Assembly: GCA_905221615.1 (NCBI GenBank)
Contig: CAJNDT010000942.1
Coordinates: 1-64,000 of the forward strand
Origin: Symbiodinium sp. CCMP2592
Taxonomy: Eukaryota > Sar > Dinophyceae > Suessiales > Symbiodiniaceae
Reading direction: 5' to 3'
DNA length: 64,000 nucleotides
This document shows, piece after piece, positions 44,906 to 53,655 of the stretch (positions within the stretch are counted from its first letter, which is position 1; every line of letters starts with the position of its first letter). The translations under genes were made by a program, and so were the position numbers. The notes beneath the pieces are model-generated. The model saw only the letters and a program-made list of their open reading frames with translations, was not told the origin of the DNA and ran no database searches.

Positions 44906-46933
44906 ATGTTTGGTAGACCCGATGCGTCACAGGGGTTTGGCCATGACGAGGAACCGTTCGATCAGGACGACTCCGATCGCAAGGATTATGTGAGCTCACC
45001 TTGGAACTCTGACTTTGGTGTGAGGTCTAATTCTGGAGAGGGTGAGAGAGATGAGTCATGGTCGCATGTGGAGCCGGTGGCTTCAGATGAGGCTCGTTGG
45101 TATCAGGATGCACGAGTCGACGATTCGGCTGAGCCGTGCCAGCCGAGTGCGAGCAAGTTTAGGAGGACCGCTTGGAAGGATCCCGCACCTGTGCACCCGG
45201 CAGTGGCACAGGCTCTCTTCGAAGAGAAGAGGAAGTCTTCGATCAGACTCCCTTGGGAGTCGGGCTTCGGCAAAGCAATTTTTGGGAGTGTCGGGAATCC
45301 GCTCGTGGCTCTTCCATTCCATCTCCCGACGATTGGGCGATCAGACATGTTTGCTCAGATTGCGGTATCTTCGTCTTCAGGTTCCGATCCAACTTGGTAC
45401 AAGGAAAACCCTTTTAGAGCCAAGCGACTTTTCGCCACGAGGATGGCGAGGTCGGAGGATCAGCTTCGTTCAGCTGCTCTGGCCCGAATTAAGGAGATCG
45501 TCTTGTACGATCCCAATGACTCTAAGCTGGGGCGATCGCTGTTGGAAACCAGTGGAATGCTTGTTCCAGAACACCAACTTGCCATGACCTTCATGGATGC
45601 TTTTGCCAGGAAGTCTACGAGTACTCTTTCCAAGAGATCATGTGATTACTTGAAGTTCTCCCGTTGGCAGGTCCAGGACAATCATGCCAGACCTTTGCGT
45701 GCTGTTGAGAATGACCTGTACCTTTATGTATGCTATCTGCGAGACGCAGAGTGTGCCCCTACGGCGCCTGCTGCATTCATTTCGTCATGGAGATTCTTTC
45801 ACTACATGACCGGCAGCAACGCTGTCCCTGACATCATGTCGCAGCGAGTTGAGGGTGCCGCGCACTCCTGCTATCTCAAGAAGGCTCCATTGAGACAGGC
45901 GCCGCCTCTGAAAGTTCCCATTGTCATGAGAATGGAGGTGATTGTCTTCGAAGGATCGGACTTGCACGCTACCATCGCGGGGTTCGCATTGTTCTGCTTA
46001 TTCTCGGTTGCCCGATGGTCCGACGCGGCCAAGGCTACCGATCTCACCATCGAGAACCACGGGGCCATGTGTCTTGTGGAGGCTGTTATGCTGGGTCACA
46101 AAACAGCCAAGCTTGCAGACGACCGGGCCACTTTCATGCCCCTCATCGCCCTCGGGCACACTTTCTCTTCGGAGCCGTGGGCCACGGCATGGATGTCGGC
46201 TCGAACTCGATCAGGAGTTGACGCCAAAACCATCATTATGCCAGCGTGGTCGGAACAAGCCGAGATGTGGCTGGATAGGCCCATGACTTCAGCAGAAGGG
46301 TGTGCGTGGCTTCAAGAGATTCTTGCGGTAGATGCTGATGAGTCTTGGAACCTCGACAGGGTCACGACTCATGCCTTGAAATCCACTCCGTTGTCCTGGG
46401 CCACAAAGAGCGGTCGCTTTGATAAGCACGAGAAGCGCATTTTGGGGCACCACTCTGCCCCCGACGAGCGGATGATCATCACCTACGGGAGAGATGTGAT
46501 GGCCCCCGTCTTGTCGAAGCTTCAGCATCTGATTGACTTGATCCGTACAGACAGGTTTGATCCAGACTTGTCCAGGTCTGAGAGGATGGCGAACATTGTG
46601 GAACGACTCCACGATGAGGATCGTCGGGTCGAAGACCTGAAAAGGTTTGACGATTCTGAACAGTCAGATGTATCATTTGAAGACCACGTCGGCATCGATG
46701 AGCCCCCCAGCCTGGTGCCAGGGATGTCTGATCGCCCTGAGCCGCCAGAGACTGGCACCTTCGTCCGGCATCGGATCTCATCCATTGTGCACGCTGTCAT
46801 GGTCCCTGCCTCGCTGCTGAGATGCGGGAGACCCCTGAACAGCAACTATGACGCGTGCAGTTTCGACCCCCAGCAGCCGCGCGAGGATATCTTCTGCGAA
46901 CAGTGCAGATTGGCGCGAGTCCAGGGGGATTAG
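44906..46933 (+). CDS. Tyrosine recombinase of a DIRS/Crypton-type element
   Basis: The first in-frame ATG is at 44,906; the frame itself is open from 44,849. The protein is about 675 aa. Numbering from 44,855, the N-terminal 140 residues are acidic and low in structure. Residues 240-350 look like a SAM-like DNA-binding domain. The catalytic domain follows: first Arg in FSVARWSD (R387), a Lys near HKTAK (417), the HxxK box THALK (H506, K509; Lys in place of the common Arg), LGHH (about H532), and the Tyr in TYGRDVM (Y544). This is the constellation of phage-type integrases as used by DIRS, Ngaro and Crypton elements to insert a circular DNA. A C-terminal tail with Cys residues (CSFD, CEQC) may bind zinc. 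It lies 132 bp upstream of the Gag-like gene and in the same frame, but other stops intervene. Confidence 0.85.
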   Translation: MFGRPDASQGFGHDEEPFDQDDSDRKDYVSSPWNSDFGVRSNSGEGERDESWSHVEPVASDEARWYQDARVDDSAEPCQPSASKFRRTAWKDPAPVHPAVAQALFEEKRKSSIRLPWESGFGKAIFGSVGNPLVALPFHLPTIGRSDMFAQIAVSSSSGSDPTWYKENPFRAKRLFATRMARSEDQLRSAALARIKEIVLYDPNDSKLGRSLLETSGMLVPEHQLAMTFMDAFARKSTSTLSKRSCDYLKFSRWQVQDNHARPLRAVENDLYLYVCYLRDAECAPTAPAAFISSWRFFHYMTGSNAVPDIMSQRVEGAAHSCYLKKAPLRQAPPLKVPIVMRMEVIVFEGSDLHATIAGFALFCLFSVARWSDAAKATDLTIENHGAMCLVEAVMLGHKTAKLADDRATFMPLIALGHTFSSEPWATAWMSARTRSGVDAKTIIMPAWSEQAEMWLDRPMTSAEGCAWLQEILAVDADESWNLDRVTTHALKSTPLSWATKSGRFDKHEKRILGHHSAPDERMIITYGRDVMAPVLSKLQHLIDLIRTDRFDPDLSRSERMANIVERLHDEDRRVEDLKRFDDSEQSDVSFEDHVGIDEPPSLVPGMSDRPEPPETGTFVRHRISSIVHAVMVPASLLRCGRPLNSNYDACSFDPQQPREDIFCEQCRLARVQGD

Positions 46934-47065
46934 ACACGGAAAGGTCGAGCAGAGACGCAAACATCGATGCTGCGCATCTGTGTTATAGCCTTGCTTGTTG
47001 CCTCCGTCGTGAGCCTTCACCTAGAGTGACGCGTTTTGTTCAAGCTTGATCCTCGGACGGACGCC

Positions 47066-48322
47066 ATGACTTCCACTCTGCTTGAGTCGGAAGCCGAGTT
47101 CTTGGCCAGAGCCAGAGAAATCGGTATGGATGATGCTTTCGTTAAGTCGCTTCAAGCCGCAGGGATCAAAACCTTTGGAAAGCTGGCGTACATCTGTGCT
47201 GTCAGCCCACAGAGTGGTGATGACACTCCTCTTATCCAGGCGGTACAGAAGATCCTGTCTCGCGACCTCACCCCGGGCGAGCTTCCTGACCTTCGACGAT
47301 TGTGGTTCGAGGCCAACACGTTTGCCTTGTCTGATCTCAAGTCACGGGTGGAACGATCTTCTCTTGATCCTCCTCGGGAGCTTCCTTTGGCCGAGCGCTT
47401 GACTCGCCTACAGAATCAAAAGGCTCGGCTATCAGGGATTGTGTTCACCGAACGGGTGGAACCGGCACATAGCCTCATCGACAAAATCCAATCCATGGTC
47501 GATTCCGGGACGCTCACATACCTACCGCCGCACAAGTGCCCATCCAGAGCGTTGGAAATTTCCAGTGACAAACCTTCTCAACAAGTTACGCTTGATGCTC
47601 AAGGCGGCTTGAAAATATCGAAGAAACACGCCGACCTGGAATGCGACGTTCGAGGAGAACTTCGACTTCGGGAGGCCTTCACCCGACGGGCGCTGGCCTT
47701 CGACCAAATCGGTCTCATGTCGTTTGCTGCCCACGAGGCGTGGCACACCTACTTGTTCGACTCAGTGACTCGTGACCCTCCACCTGGTCACAAGTTCACC
47801 AGCGTTGCTCAGGCTCTGAACGCTGACCGTGAGCTGTGGCAGATCCTTGCTCAAGAAAGTCGTGGCTCCATCAAGGTCATCGGGGGCGTCAAGCCCCCCT
47901 TGGATGTCTTCATCGAGCGCCTGCAAACCCATACTCGTGTCAATGTTTGCTTGGCCAACCTCCCGCAGGCCACCGGTGGAGGCAAAGGCGACAAGGGCGA
48001 TCGCGGTGGCAAGGCCGATGGCAAAGGTGACCGCGAAGGCAAGGGCCGTGGTGGTCGCGGCAAAGGTCGTGGCGACAAAGGCGGTCAGAAGCGCAAGTGG
48101 GATGATGCTCAAGTGGACCCCGAGATCCTGCAGCTGCTCAAGGAGATGCCGAAGGACTGTGTCTCGCGCATGCCCAAGACTCGCCAGTTCTTATGCGTGT
48201 TGTTTCAGCACGGCAAATGCCCTGATCAGTCCAAAGCCCGATGCGACCGTGGCTTGCACAATTGTTGGCATAAGGACTGCCTCAAGAAAGGAGTGCCGTA
48301 CTGCGAGTGCCGTCACTCTTGA
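47066..48322 (+). CDS. Gag-like nucleocapsid ORF, ending at a probable readthrough stop
   Basis: The ATG at 47,066 is preferred over the upstream TTG; about 418 aa. Helical region from residue 1 to about 300, then a basic Gly/Lys/Arg-rich linker (GKGDKGDRGGK, GGRGKGRGDKGG) typical of RNA-binding segments, then a Cys/His-rich end with spacing like C-x7-C ... GLHNCW-x3-C ... PYCECRH, a zinc-binding fold. Such an order (structural domain, basic linker, zinc knuckle) marks retroelement Gag proteins, which package the element RNA. The stop is TGA followed by CTAG, and the next long ORF continues in exactly the same frame. Confidence 0.75.
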   Translation: MTSTLLESEAEFLARAREIGMDDAFVKSLQAAGIKTFGKLAYICAVSPQSGDDTPLIQAVQKILSRDLTPGELPDLRRLWFEANTFALSDLKSRVERSSLDPPRELPLAERLTRLQNQKARLSGIVFTERVEPAHSLIDKIQSMVDSGTLTYLPPHKCPSRALEISSDKPSQQVTLDAQGGLKISKKHADLECDVRGELRLREAFTRRALAFDQIGLMSFAAHEAWHTYLFDSVTRDPPPGHKFTSVAQALNADRELWQILAQESRGSIKVIGGVKPPLDVFIERLQTHTRVNVCLANLPQATGGGKGDKGDRGGKADGKGDREGKGRGGRGKGRGDKGGQKRKWDDAQVDPEILQLLKEMPKDCVSRMPKTRQFLCVLFQHGKCPDQSKARCDRGLHNCWHKDCLKKGVPYCECRHS

Positions 48323-48346
48323 CTAGGCAGCTCAGGCCTGCCTACC
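48320..48346 (+). promoter_or_regulatory. Candidate stop-codon readthrough signal (TGA-CTA-G plus stem-loop)
   Basis: The codon at 48,320-48,322 is TGA and is followed by CTAG, the UGA-CUA-G context known to be leaky in several viruses and cellular genes. Two bases after the TGA, AGGCAG pairs with CTGCCT across a 7-base loop (48,325-48,343). Upstream and downstream frames coincide, and no ATG occurs before methyltransferase motif I in the downstream frame. Confidence 0.65.
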
Positions 48347-50656
48347 ACTGACGCCGCTCCCTTTGCAATTTTCGTCGAGCTGTGTTGTGGCTCGGCCTCT
48401 CTTTCACATGCTGCCGCCTCTCAGGGATGGCAGGTTTTTCCTATTGATCATCATGGAAACCGTTTTGAGCCCAAAGTGTCGTGCCTGCCCATCGATTTGG
48501 GCACACTTTCTTCGCACCGCTTGATCGACGATATGATTCATCAGCTCAGGCCCCTCTGGCTACACTTCGGATTGCCGTGTGGCACTGGAAGTCGCGCTCG
48601 TCAGCTGCCCATCAGTTCTGCGTTGCGGGCGCAGGGCGTGCCACAGCCCCGACCGCTCCGATCTGCCAAGTTCCCTCTGGGCTTACCTGATCTTAAGCCC
48701 CATGAACGCCTCCGGGTCGAGGCTGCCAACGCTGTGTATAGCACTTGTGTGCGGGCCCTGTTTGCTGCTTGGAAGGTCAACGCCTTGGTGACCATCGAAA
48801 ACCCTGCGCGGGCCTGGACATGGGCCGCTCTCGCTGCTTTGATCTGCCAGTTTGCACGGGACAATTCTTGTCCCGCCTTCGCTGATTGGTACTTCGAGCT
48901 TCAGGACGTGTCGCTCTCCCTTTGCATGTTTGGCGGAAATCGCCGCAAGGACACGCGCCTTCGCTGCACGCCGAAGGTCTTCGAGGTTCTTTCGGTCCCC
49001 TGCGACGGGAAGCATTCTCATGTTCCGTATGGGCAAAAGATGCGTATGGGTACTTGGGTCTTCGGTACATCGTCTCAAACGCAATACCCTCATGTCTTTT
49101 GCCGAAAGCTCGTACGGGCGGCATCTGCTGCTGTGAGTCCGGCTCTGTTCCGTGAGACCACTCGGCAATTCAGGTTGGACACGCTTGCTGCTGCCGGCGC
49201 CCAGACCCTAAAGCATGCCTCCCTGATCCCTGAGTTCCGTCAGATTGTTTGGGCCGACCGGGCGCCCAATCCCGATGCCAAACCTTTGCCCGACATGATG
49301 CCTCCCAAGGATGGCGCCTCGGCTGGATGCTCTGCTAGACCTTCATGGCCTGTGCTCCCTGGCCAGGCCCCTGTGGACTCTCCCGCTCCTCTCGATGCCC
49401 CTGCGGTCGAGAAGCTTGCTTGGTCGTTGCTCCAGCAGGAGACTTGCACGCAGGATGATGTTTTGCAACTTGTCAACCTCTTGGAGCCCTCTCTGCGCTC
49501 CCGCCGTGGGGCGACCGCTGAAGGCTTGGCATGGACTTGTGGTGCCTACGTTTTCTCTTCCCAGGTGGGCCTTCACAGTGTGTCTCGGTCTATGCCGCAC
49601 GTGTGCCGCCTTCTCGCGGCTACTGTTCAGCACTTCGCCCCGGGTGCCGTGTACACTTCTTTGGCCGTCTTCGACAACTTCTACGGCCCTGAACATGTTG
49701 ATGCTCACAACGACCACCAGTTCTACAATGTCATCATTCCGCTCTCCCGCTTTTCCAACGGCGGTGTGCGTGTGAAGGGTCAAACCTTGCCTGTTCATGC
49801 AGAGCCATGCTTGCTTCAGACCAGCTTGCCGCACAAGGCTATGCCGGCCCAGGGTCGCCGCACAGTCTTGGTGGCATTCACGGTTCGTGACTGGCGCAAT
49901 CTTCCGCCCCGTGATTTGGCGGTTCTTCGTGATCTGCACTTTGCCTGGCCCGGCCTCTCTGACTGCCCCTCCAATTTGGCGGGGGAAGGCGAGGTTGGAG
50001 GACCAGTCTTCACCCCGAGTCCCAGTAAGGCTTGGGGCGTGTATCACACGATGCAGGAACACTTTGATCTGGCAACCAAACTGGAGCATCCCGCTGAGTC
50101 GTCAAGCACCGTCCCCGATTGCATAAGAAGGGCGATATTCGACCTGGCTACCAAGGGCCCAGAGGAGATTGCGAAGATGAGGCATGAGACCCTTTCGAAC
50201 ATTGAGGCGAGGGCAAATGAGCTTGGGACCAGCGAAGACCACCCCATCACGGGTGGCAAGTGTCTTCAGCTCTTCCGAGAGTTGATCGAGGAAACTGGTT
50301 TTCCGGATAAGGAGGTCTGCCGCTTCATGGAAGAGGGAGTGTCTCTTGTAGGGGCCGAGGCTCCTTCTCCTTTGTTTCCGACCAGGCCCAAGCCCATGAG
50401 GGCCACTCCCGAGCAGCTTGATTCACAGGCCATTTGGAGGCGCCGTGAGCTCCTCTCAAAGCCGCCTCAAAAGTTGTCGCAGGAGGAGCTGACCATCTTG
50501 AATGATGAGACAGACGAAGAATGCCGATTGGGTTTTCTCGAGGGGCCGTTTGATTGCGAGGAGAAAGTGACAGAGAGGTTGGGAACCAGCCAGTGGACTC
50601 CAAGCCAAAGATTTTTGCTCTTGCAGGGAGAAGCGAGAAAAGCCGCGTGTTACTGA
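48323..50656 (+). CDS. Pol part: C5-methyltransferase-like plus 2OG/Fe(II) dioxygenase, leading to RT
   Basis: Open directly after the TGA of Gag, in frame. About 15 residues in comes methyltransferase motif I, FVELCCGSASLS, then PIDHH, the Pro-Cys loop GLPCGTGSRAR, the ENP box (TIENPARAW) and RRKDTRLR, an order matching cytosine-C5 methyltransferases; a methyltransferase domain is known in DIRS-type elements. Counting from 48,476, residues about 345-475 form a double-stranded-beta-helix dioxygenase: VYTSLAVFDNF, metal ligands H407-x-D409 in PEHVDAHND, GGVRV, distal H453 in LPHKA, and the 2-oxoglutarate Arg in GRRTVLVAF. The remaining 250 residues are a helical linker. The frame stops at 50,656; a one-base shift at an A4 run restores the start of a reverse transcriptase. 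The ORF probably modifies DNA bases of host or element. Confidence 0.75.
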   Translation, partial: LGSSGLPTTDAAPFAIFVELCCGSASLSHAAASQGWQVFPIDHHGNRFEPKVSCLPIDLGTLSSHRLIDDMIHQLRPLWLHFGLPCGTGSRARQLPISSALRAQGVPQPRPLRSAKFPLGLPDLKPHERLRVEAANAVYSTCVRALFAAWKVNALVTIENPARAWTWAALAALICQFARDNSCPAFADWYFELQDVSLSLCMFGGNRRKDTRLRCTPKVFEVLSVPCDGKHSHVPYGQKMRMGTWVFGTSSQTQYPHVFCRKLVRAASAAVSPALFRETTRQFRLDTLAAAGAQTLKHASLIPEFRQIVWADRAPNPDAKPLPDMMPPKDGASAGCSARPSWPVLPGQAPVDSPAPLDAPAVEKLAWSLLQQETCTQDDVLQLVNLLEPSLRSRRGATAEGLAWTCGAYVFSSQVGLHSVSRSMPHVCRLLAATVQHFAPGAVYTSLAVFDNFYGPEHVDAHNDHQFYNVIIPLSRFSNGGVRVKGQTLPVHAEPCLLQTSLPHKAMPAQGRRTVLVAFTVRDWRNLPPRDLAVLRDLHFAWPGLSDCPSNLAGEGEVGGPVFTPSPSKAWGVYHTMQEHFDLATKLEHPAESSSTVPDCIRRAIFDLATKGPEEIAKMRHETLSNIEARANELGTSEDHPITGGKCLQLFRELIEETGFPDKEVCRFMEEGVSLVGAEAPSPLFPTRPKPMRATPEQLDSQAIWRRRELLSKPPQKLSQEELTILNDETDEECRLGFLEGPFDCEEKVTERLGTSQWTPSQRFLLLQGEARKAACY

Positions 50657-50828
50657 CAACTTGAGGGACTCTGGCGTCAATGCGTCGTTCGGGTCCACAT
50701 CTCTGCTGCAGCTTCACGACCTGGATTTCGTCGCTTCTATGGCTCTCTTCGTCGCAAAGGTCTGGAGCGACAAGGAGAGGGTGCGTGTTTCCCTTCAGTC
50801 GGGTGAGGTCCTCGATAGAGTAGAGTAG
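50640..50828 (+). pseudogene. Truncated reverse transcriptase (fingers region only)
   Basis: In the frame one base off from the Pol ORF, KPRVTDNLRDSGVNASFGS followed by LLQLHDLDFVASMALFVAKV matches the start of RT domains of DIRS-type and related retroelements (the K-x-R-x-x-D-N-x-x-x-SG-x-N pattern of the fingers). The frame ends at TAG after about 62 codons, before the catalytic Asp motifs, where unrelated repeat sequence starts (about 50,835). The element is therefore 3' truncated and cannot make RT from this copy. Confidence 0.7.
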
Positions 50829-51178
50829 GATAGTTTTTTTTTCTCTCTCTGGGGAGGGTGTTCCAGTTCCCTACTCTGTAGTAGCTACGAGGCTAGTTTC
50901 TAGACATGGGGTAGAATTCGATACTCGGAGGGTCTGTCGATTTTGAGGGCTGGAGGCCGTACGGCTCGCAATCTTAGGGGCTCTAAAGTGCTTGCAAAAC
51001 GGGCGCGCGCGGCATCGGAGGCAGTTTGAAGACGCGAAGGGGGTTCGCGAGCTGTTCGGAGCTGTTTGGGAAGCGACGCGCGCTTATGCGCGCTCTGTTG
51101 GCGCGGGGACTTGGAAGCAGCTCGTAGGTCGCTCGCGAGCTGCTGGGCTGCAGCTCTACAGCCGGCCGGCTCGGAGGC

Positions 51179-51262
51179 TTTATTTTTTATATAAAACCTA
51201 AATGCCTCGATGCCAGACCCCGGGATTGAGGCATTTATTTTTTTTATAAAAATAAATCCTCC
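51179..51262. repeat. Hairpin element (family P10, copy b)
   Basis: TTTATTTTTTATATAAAACC and AAATGCCTC face GAGGCATTT and TTTATAAAAATAAA. Shares its core with 22,239-22,317. Confidence 0.8.
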
Positions 51263-51284
51263 GAGCCGCTCGTGAGCTGTTGGG

Positions 51285-51495
51285 CTGCAGCTCGTAAGTC
51301 GCTCGTCGGCTGCTGGGCTGCAGCTGGTAAGTCGCTCGTAGGTCGCTTGTGAGCTGCCGGCAAGTAGCTCGTGAGCTGCTGGCGAGTGCTCGTAAGTTGC
51401 CAGCAAGCAGCTCGTGAGCTGCTGGCGAGTGCTCGTAAGTTGCCAGCAAGCAGCTCGTAAGCTGCTGGCGAGTGCTCGTCAGCTGCTGGCAAGAG
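51285..51495. repeat. Tandem repeat of GCTGGCGAGTGCTCGTAAG units
   Basis: Units of about 45 bases built from GAGCTGCTGGCGAGTGCTCG and AAGTTGCCAGCAAGCAGC, each internally near-palindromic. A shorter array of the same words lies at about 51,945-52,075. Confidence 0.8.
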
Positions 51496-51717
51496 GCGCG
51501 CCCTTAAAGTTCCTCCAAAGCCCGTTTTGCAAAGACTTTAGAGCCCCTAAGATCGTCAGAGCTGCGGGCCGTAGGCCCGCGAATCGATAGTGCTCCAAAG
51601 TATCGAATTCTGACCTATGTCTCGAAGTAAGGCTTGTAGCTATCACAGAGTGGAGCGCTGGAACACCCTCCCCAGAGAGAGGCGCGCGAGTCTGTTCGGC
51701 GCGGAGGGCGTGGGAGT

Positions 51718-51950
51718 AGTTCGAGTTGCTGAGTTGCGGTTCAAGAGTCGCCGTGTTGCGGTTCAAGAGTTGCTGAGTTGCGGTTCAAGAGTCGCCGTGT
51801 TGCGGTTCAAGAGTTGCTGAGTTGCGGTTCAAGAGTCGCCGTGTTGCGGTTCAAGAGTCGCTGAGTTGCGGTTCGAAAGTCGCCGTGTTGCGGTTCAAGA
51901 GTCGCTGAGTTGCGGTTCAAGAGTCGCTGAGTTGCGGTTCGGAAGTCGCT
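51718..51950. repeat. 18-bp tandem repeat TTGCGGTTCAAGAGTCGC
   Basis: About a dozen copies, alternating GTCGCCGTG and GTTGCTGAG variants to give a 36-bp higher-order period. Confidence 0.9.
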
Positions 51951-52251
51951 CGTGAGCTGCTGGCGAGTGCTCGTAAGTTGCCAGTATGTAGCTCGTGAGC
52001 TGCTGGCGACTGCTCGTGAGTTGCCAGCAAGTAGCTCGTAAGCTGCTGGCGAGTGCTCGTCAGCTGCTGGCAAGTGGCGCGCCCTTAAAGTTCCTCTAAA
52101 GCCCGTTTTGCAAAGACTTTAGAGCCCCTAAGATCGTCAGAGCTGCGATTCGCGACAGTGCTCCAAAGTACCGAATTCTGACCTATGTCTCGAACTAAGG
52201 CTTGTAGCTATCACAGAGTGGAGTGCCGGAACACCTTCCCCAGAGAGAGCG

Positions 52252-52820
52252 AAAAAAGCTCTTTTTTTTACTTCCTCCGGGTACAAGCCAGAGGAATGAG
52301 AAGAATGACAAAAATGACAAGCTCCAGCCGCTCCGAAAAAAAATAAATAATTAAATAATTAAATATTGCCTCGATGCCTGGAAGGTCGAAGTTCGCGAAA
52401 AGCTCTATTTTTGACTTCCTCCGGGTACAAGCCAGAGGAATGACAAGAATGACAAAAATGACAAGCTCCAGCCGCTCCGAAAAAAATAAATAATTAAATA
52501 ATTAATTATTGCTTCGATGCCTGGAAGGTCGAAGTTCGCGAAAAAGCTCTTTTATTTACTTCCTCCGGGTAGAAGCCAAAGGAATGACAAGAATGACAAG
52601 TCCCAGCCGCCCCGAAAAAAATAAATACTTAAATAATCAATTATTGCCTCGACGCCTGGAAGGTCGAAGTTCGCGAAAAAGCTTTTTTTTTTTTTTTTTA
52701 CTTCCTCCGGGTACAAGCCGGAGGAATGACAGGAATGACAAAAATCACAAGCTCCAGCTGGCGCGAAAAAAAACTAATTAAATAATTAATTATTGCCTCG
52801 ATGCCTGGAAGATCGAAGTT
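52252..52820. repeat. Four tandem units of about 140 bp
   Basis: Each unit reads: T-rich run, ACTTCCTCCGGGTACAAGCC, GAATGACAAGAATGACA words, CAAGCTCCAGC, A-rich run, AATAATTAAATAATTAA, ATTGCCTCGATGCCTGGAAG and TCGAAGTTCGCG. Periods run from 136 to 142. The GACAAGAATGACA words recur in inverted form at 52,912-52,940 and 58,887-58,912. Confidence 0.85.
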
Positions 52821-53034
52821 GGTGATTCACTTCCAAGTTCGTGAAGTTCACTTCGAGTTAACTTCACGACGAATATTCATTAATTAATTATTTTTCGGGC
52901 CGGGTGGACCTTGTCATTCTTGTCATTCTTGTCATTTCGAGATGTTTTTTGCGGTAAAGCTTCTTGGCCCGCAGTTGGCCCGCAGTTGGACACACCCATG
53001 TATCAGTTTTTGACACATGCCTCCACCAAATTCA

Positions 53035-53655
53035 GGATGTCACGGAGGCAGCGGAAAGCCCGCTTCTCTCAGCGCTTCTCGGTGCTGCTCGGTCGCCCGA
53101 ACATAGGCTTGCGGAACATAAGCTGCGAGCGCCCACATGCGGCCCTCGTGCGGTTCCACCATGTGATAGCGCCGGGCGTCGAAGCTGACAGGTTTGTCGT
53201 GCATGTCCAGCCACCCCGCAGCTCTCGTTCCCCCTTTTTGTCGGCCAGCCAGGCCGTCGAGTCCCCTTCATCGTCTTCGATCTGAAATCCCCCAGACCCT
53301 GTGCATGATTCAAGTGCTCTGGCATGTTCTGAATGTCGCGGTGCAGGCCCATGCGCGGATTGAAGAGCACGGCGATGGACGTCCAGGTGCCGCTCGGAAA
53401 GCGGCTCTTAAGAAAGCAATTCACGGCCGCGCAGGCCTCCCGTAGGCCGTTGCATTGGAGACCCCGACCACCCCGCCGTGTCCGAACAGCCCCAGCGTAG
53501 CGTATCTCTCGACGCCCGCGGCCCCACCGCCCGGGTGCGGCCCCGGTGCTTCCAGTCCGCCGACCACAGGTCCAGCAGCCGCACGAGATTGGCTTCGCTG
53601 GGCTCCTCCGTGGTGTTCCGGCACGCCAAATCCATTTTTTTGACATTGACACCAT
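53035..53655 (-). pseudogene. Broken 2OG dioxygenase domain from another retroelement
   Basis: Minus-strand sequence in at least three successive frames gives, in order, EEPSEANLVRLLDLWSADWK, LFGHGGVVGVSNATAYG, FPSGTWTSIAVLFNPRMG with LHRDIQN (an HxD metal pair), then MHDKPVSFDARRYHMVEPHE with MWALAAYVPQAYV (distal His and a beta strand). It aligns in order with residues about 355-470 of the dioxygenase part of the Pol ORF at 48.3-50.7 kb (for example VYTSLAVFDNF and GPEHVDAHND), so the two are homologous, but strand, frame breaks and divergence show a separate, dead copy. No neighbouring RT or Gag was recognised. Confidence 0.65.

Larger units (their letters stand above)
50836..51690. repeat. 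Foldback element of about 850 bp at the RT breakpoint
   Basis: The left end TCTCTCTGGGGAGGGTGTTC is mirrored at 51,665-51,685, and TTAGGGGCTCTAAAG (left) by CTTTAGAGCCCCTAAG (right). The centre is a P10-type hairpin (51,179-51,262). The left arm abuts the truncated RT. A further right-arm copy lies at about 52,075-52,250. Confidence 0.8.

Noticed and set aside
44906-46933. A stand-alone Crypton instead of part of a retroelement
   Set aside because: Not excluded, but the same strand, close spacing to Gag and the truncated RT downstream make a DIRS-type retroelement the simpler reading.
52252-52820. A CRISPR-like array
   Set aside because: The repeats are long (about 140 bp), adjacent without unique spacers, and include homopolymer runs; this is a tandem satellite.
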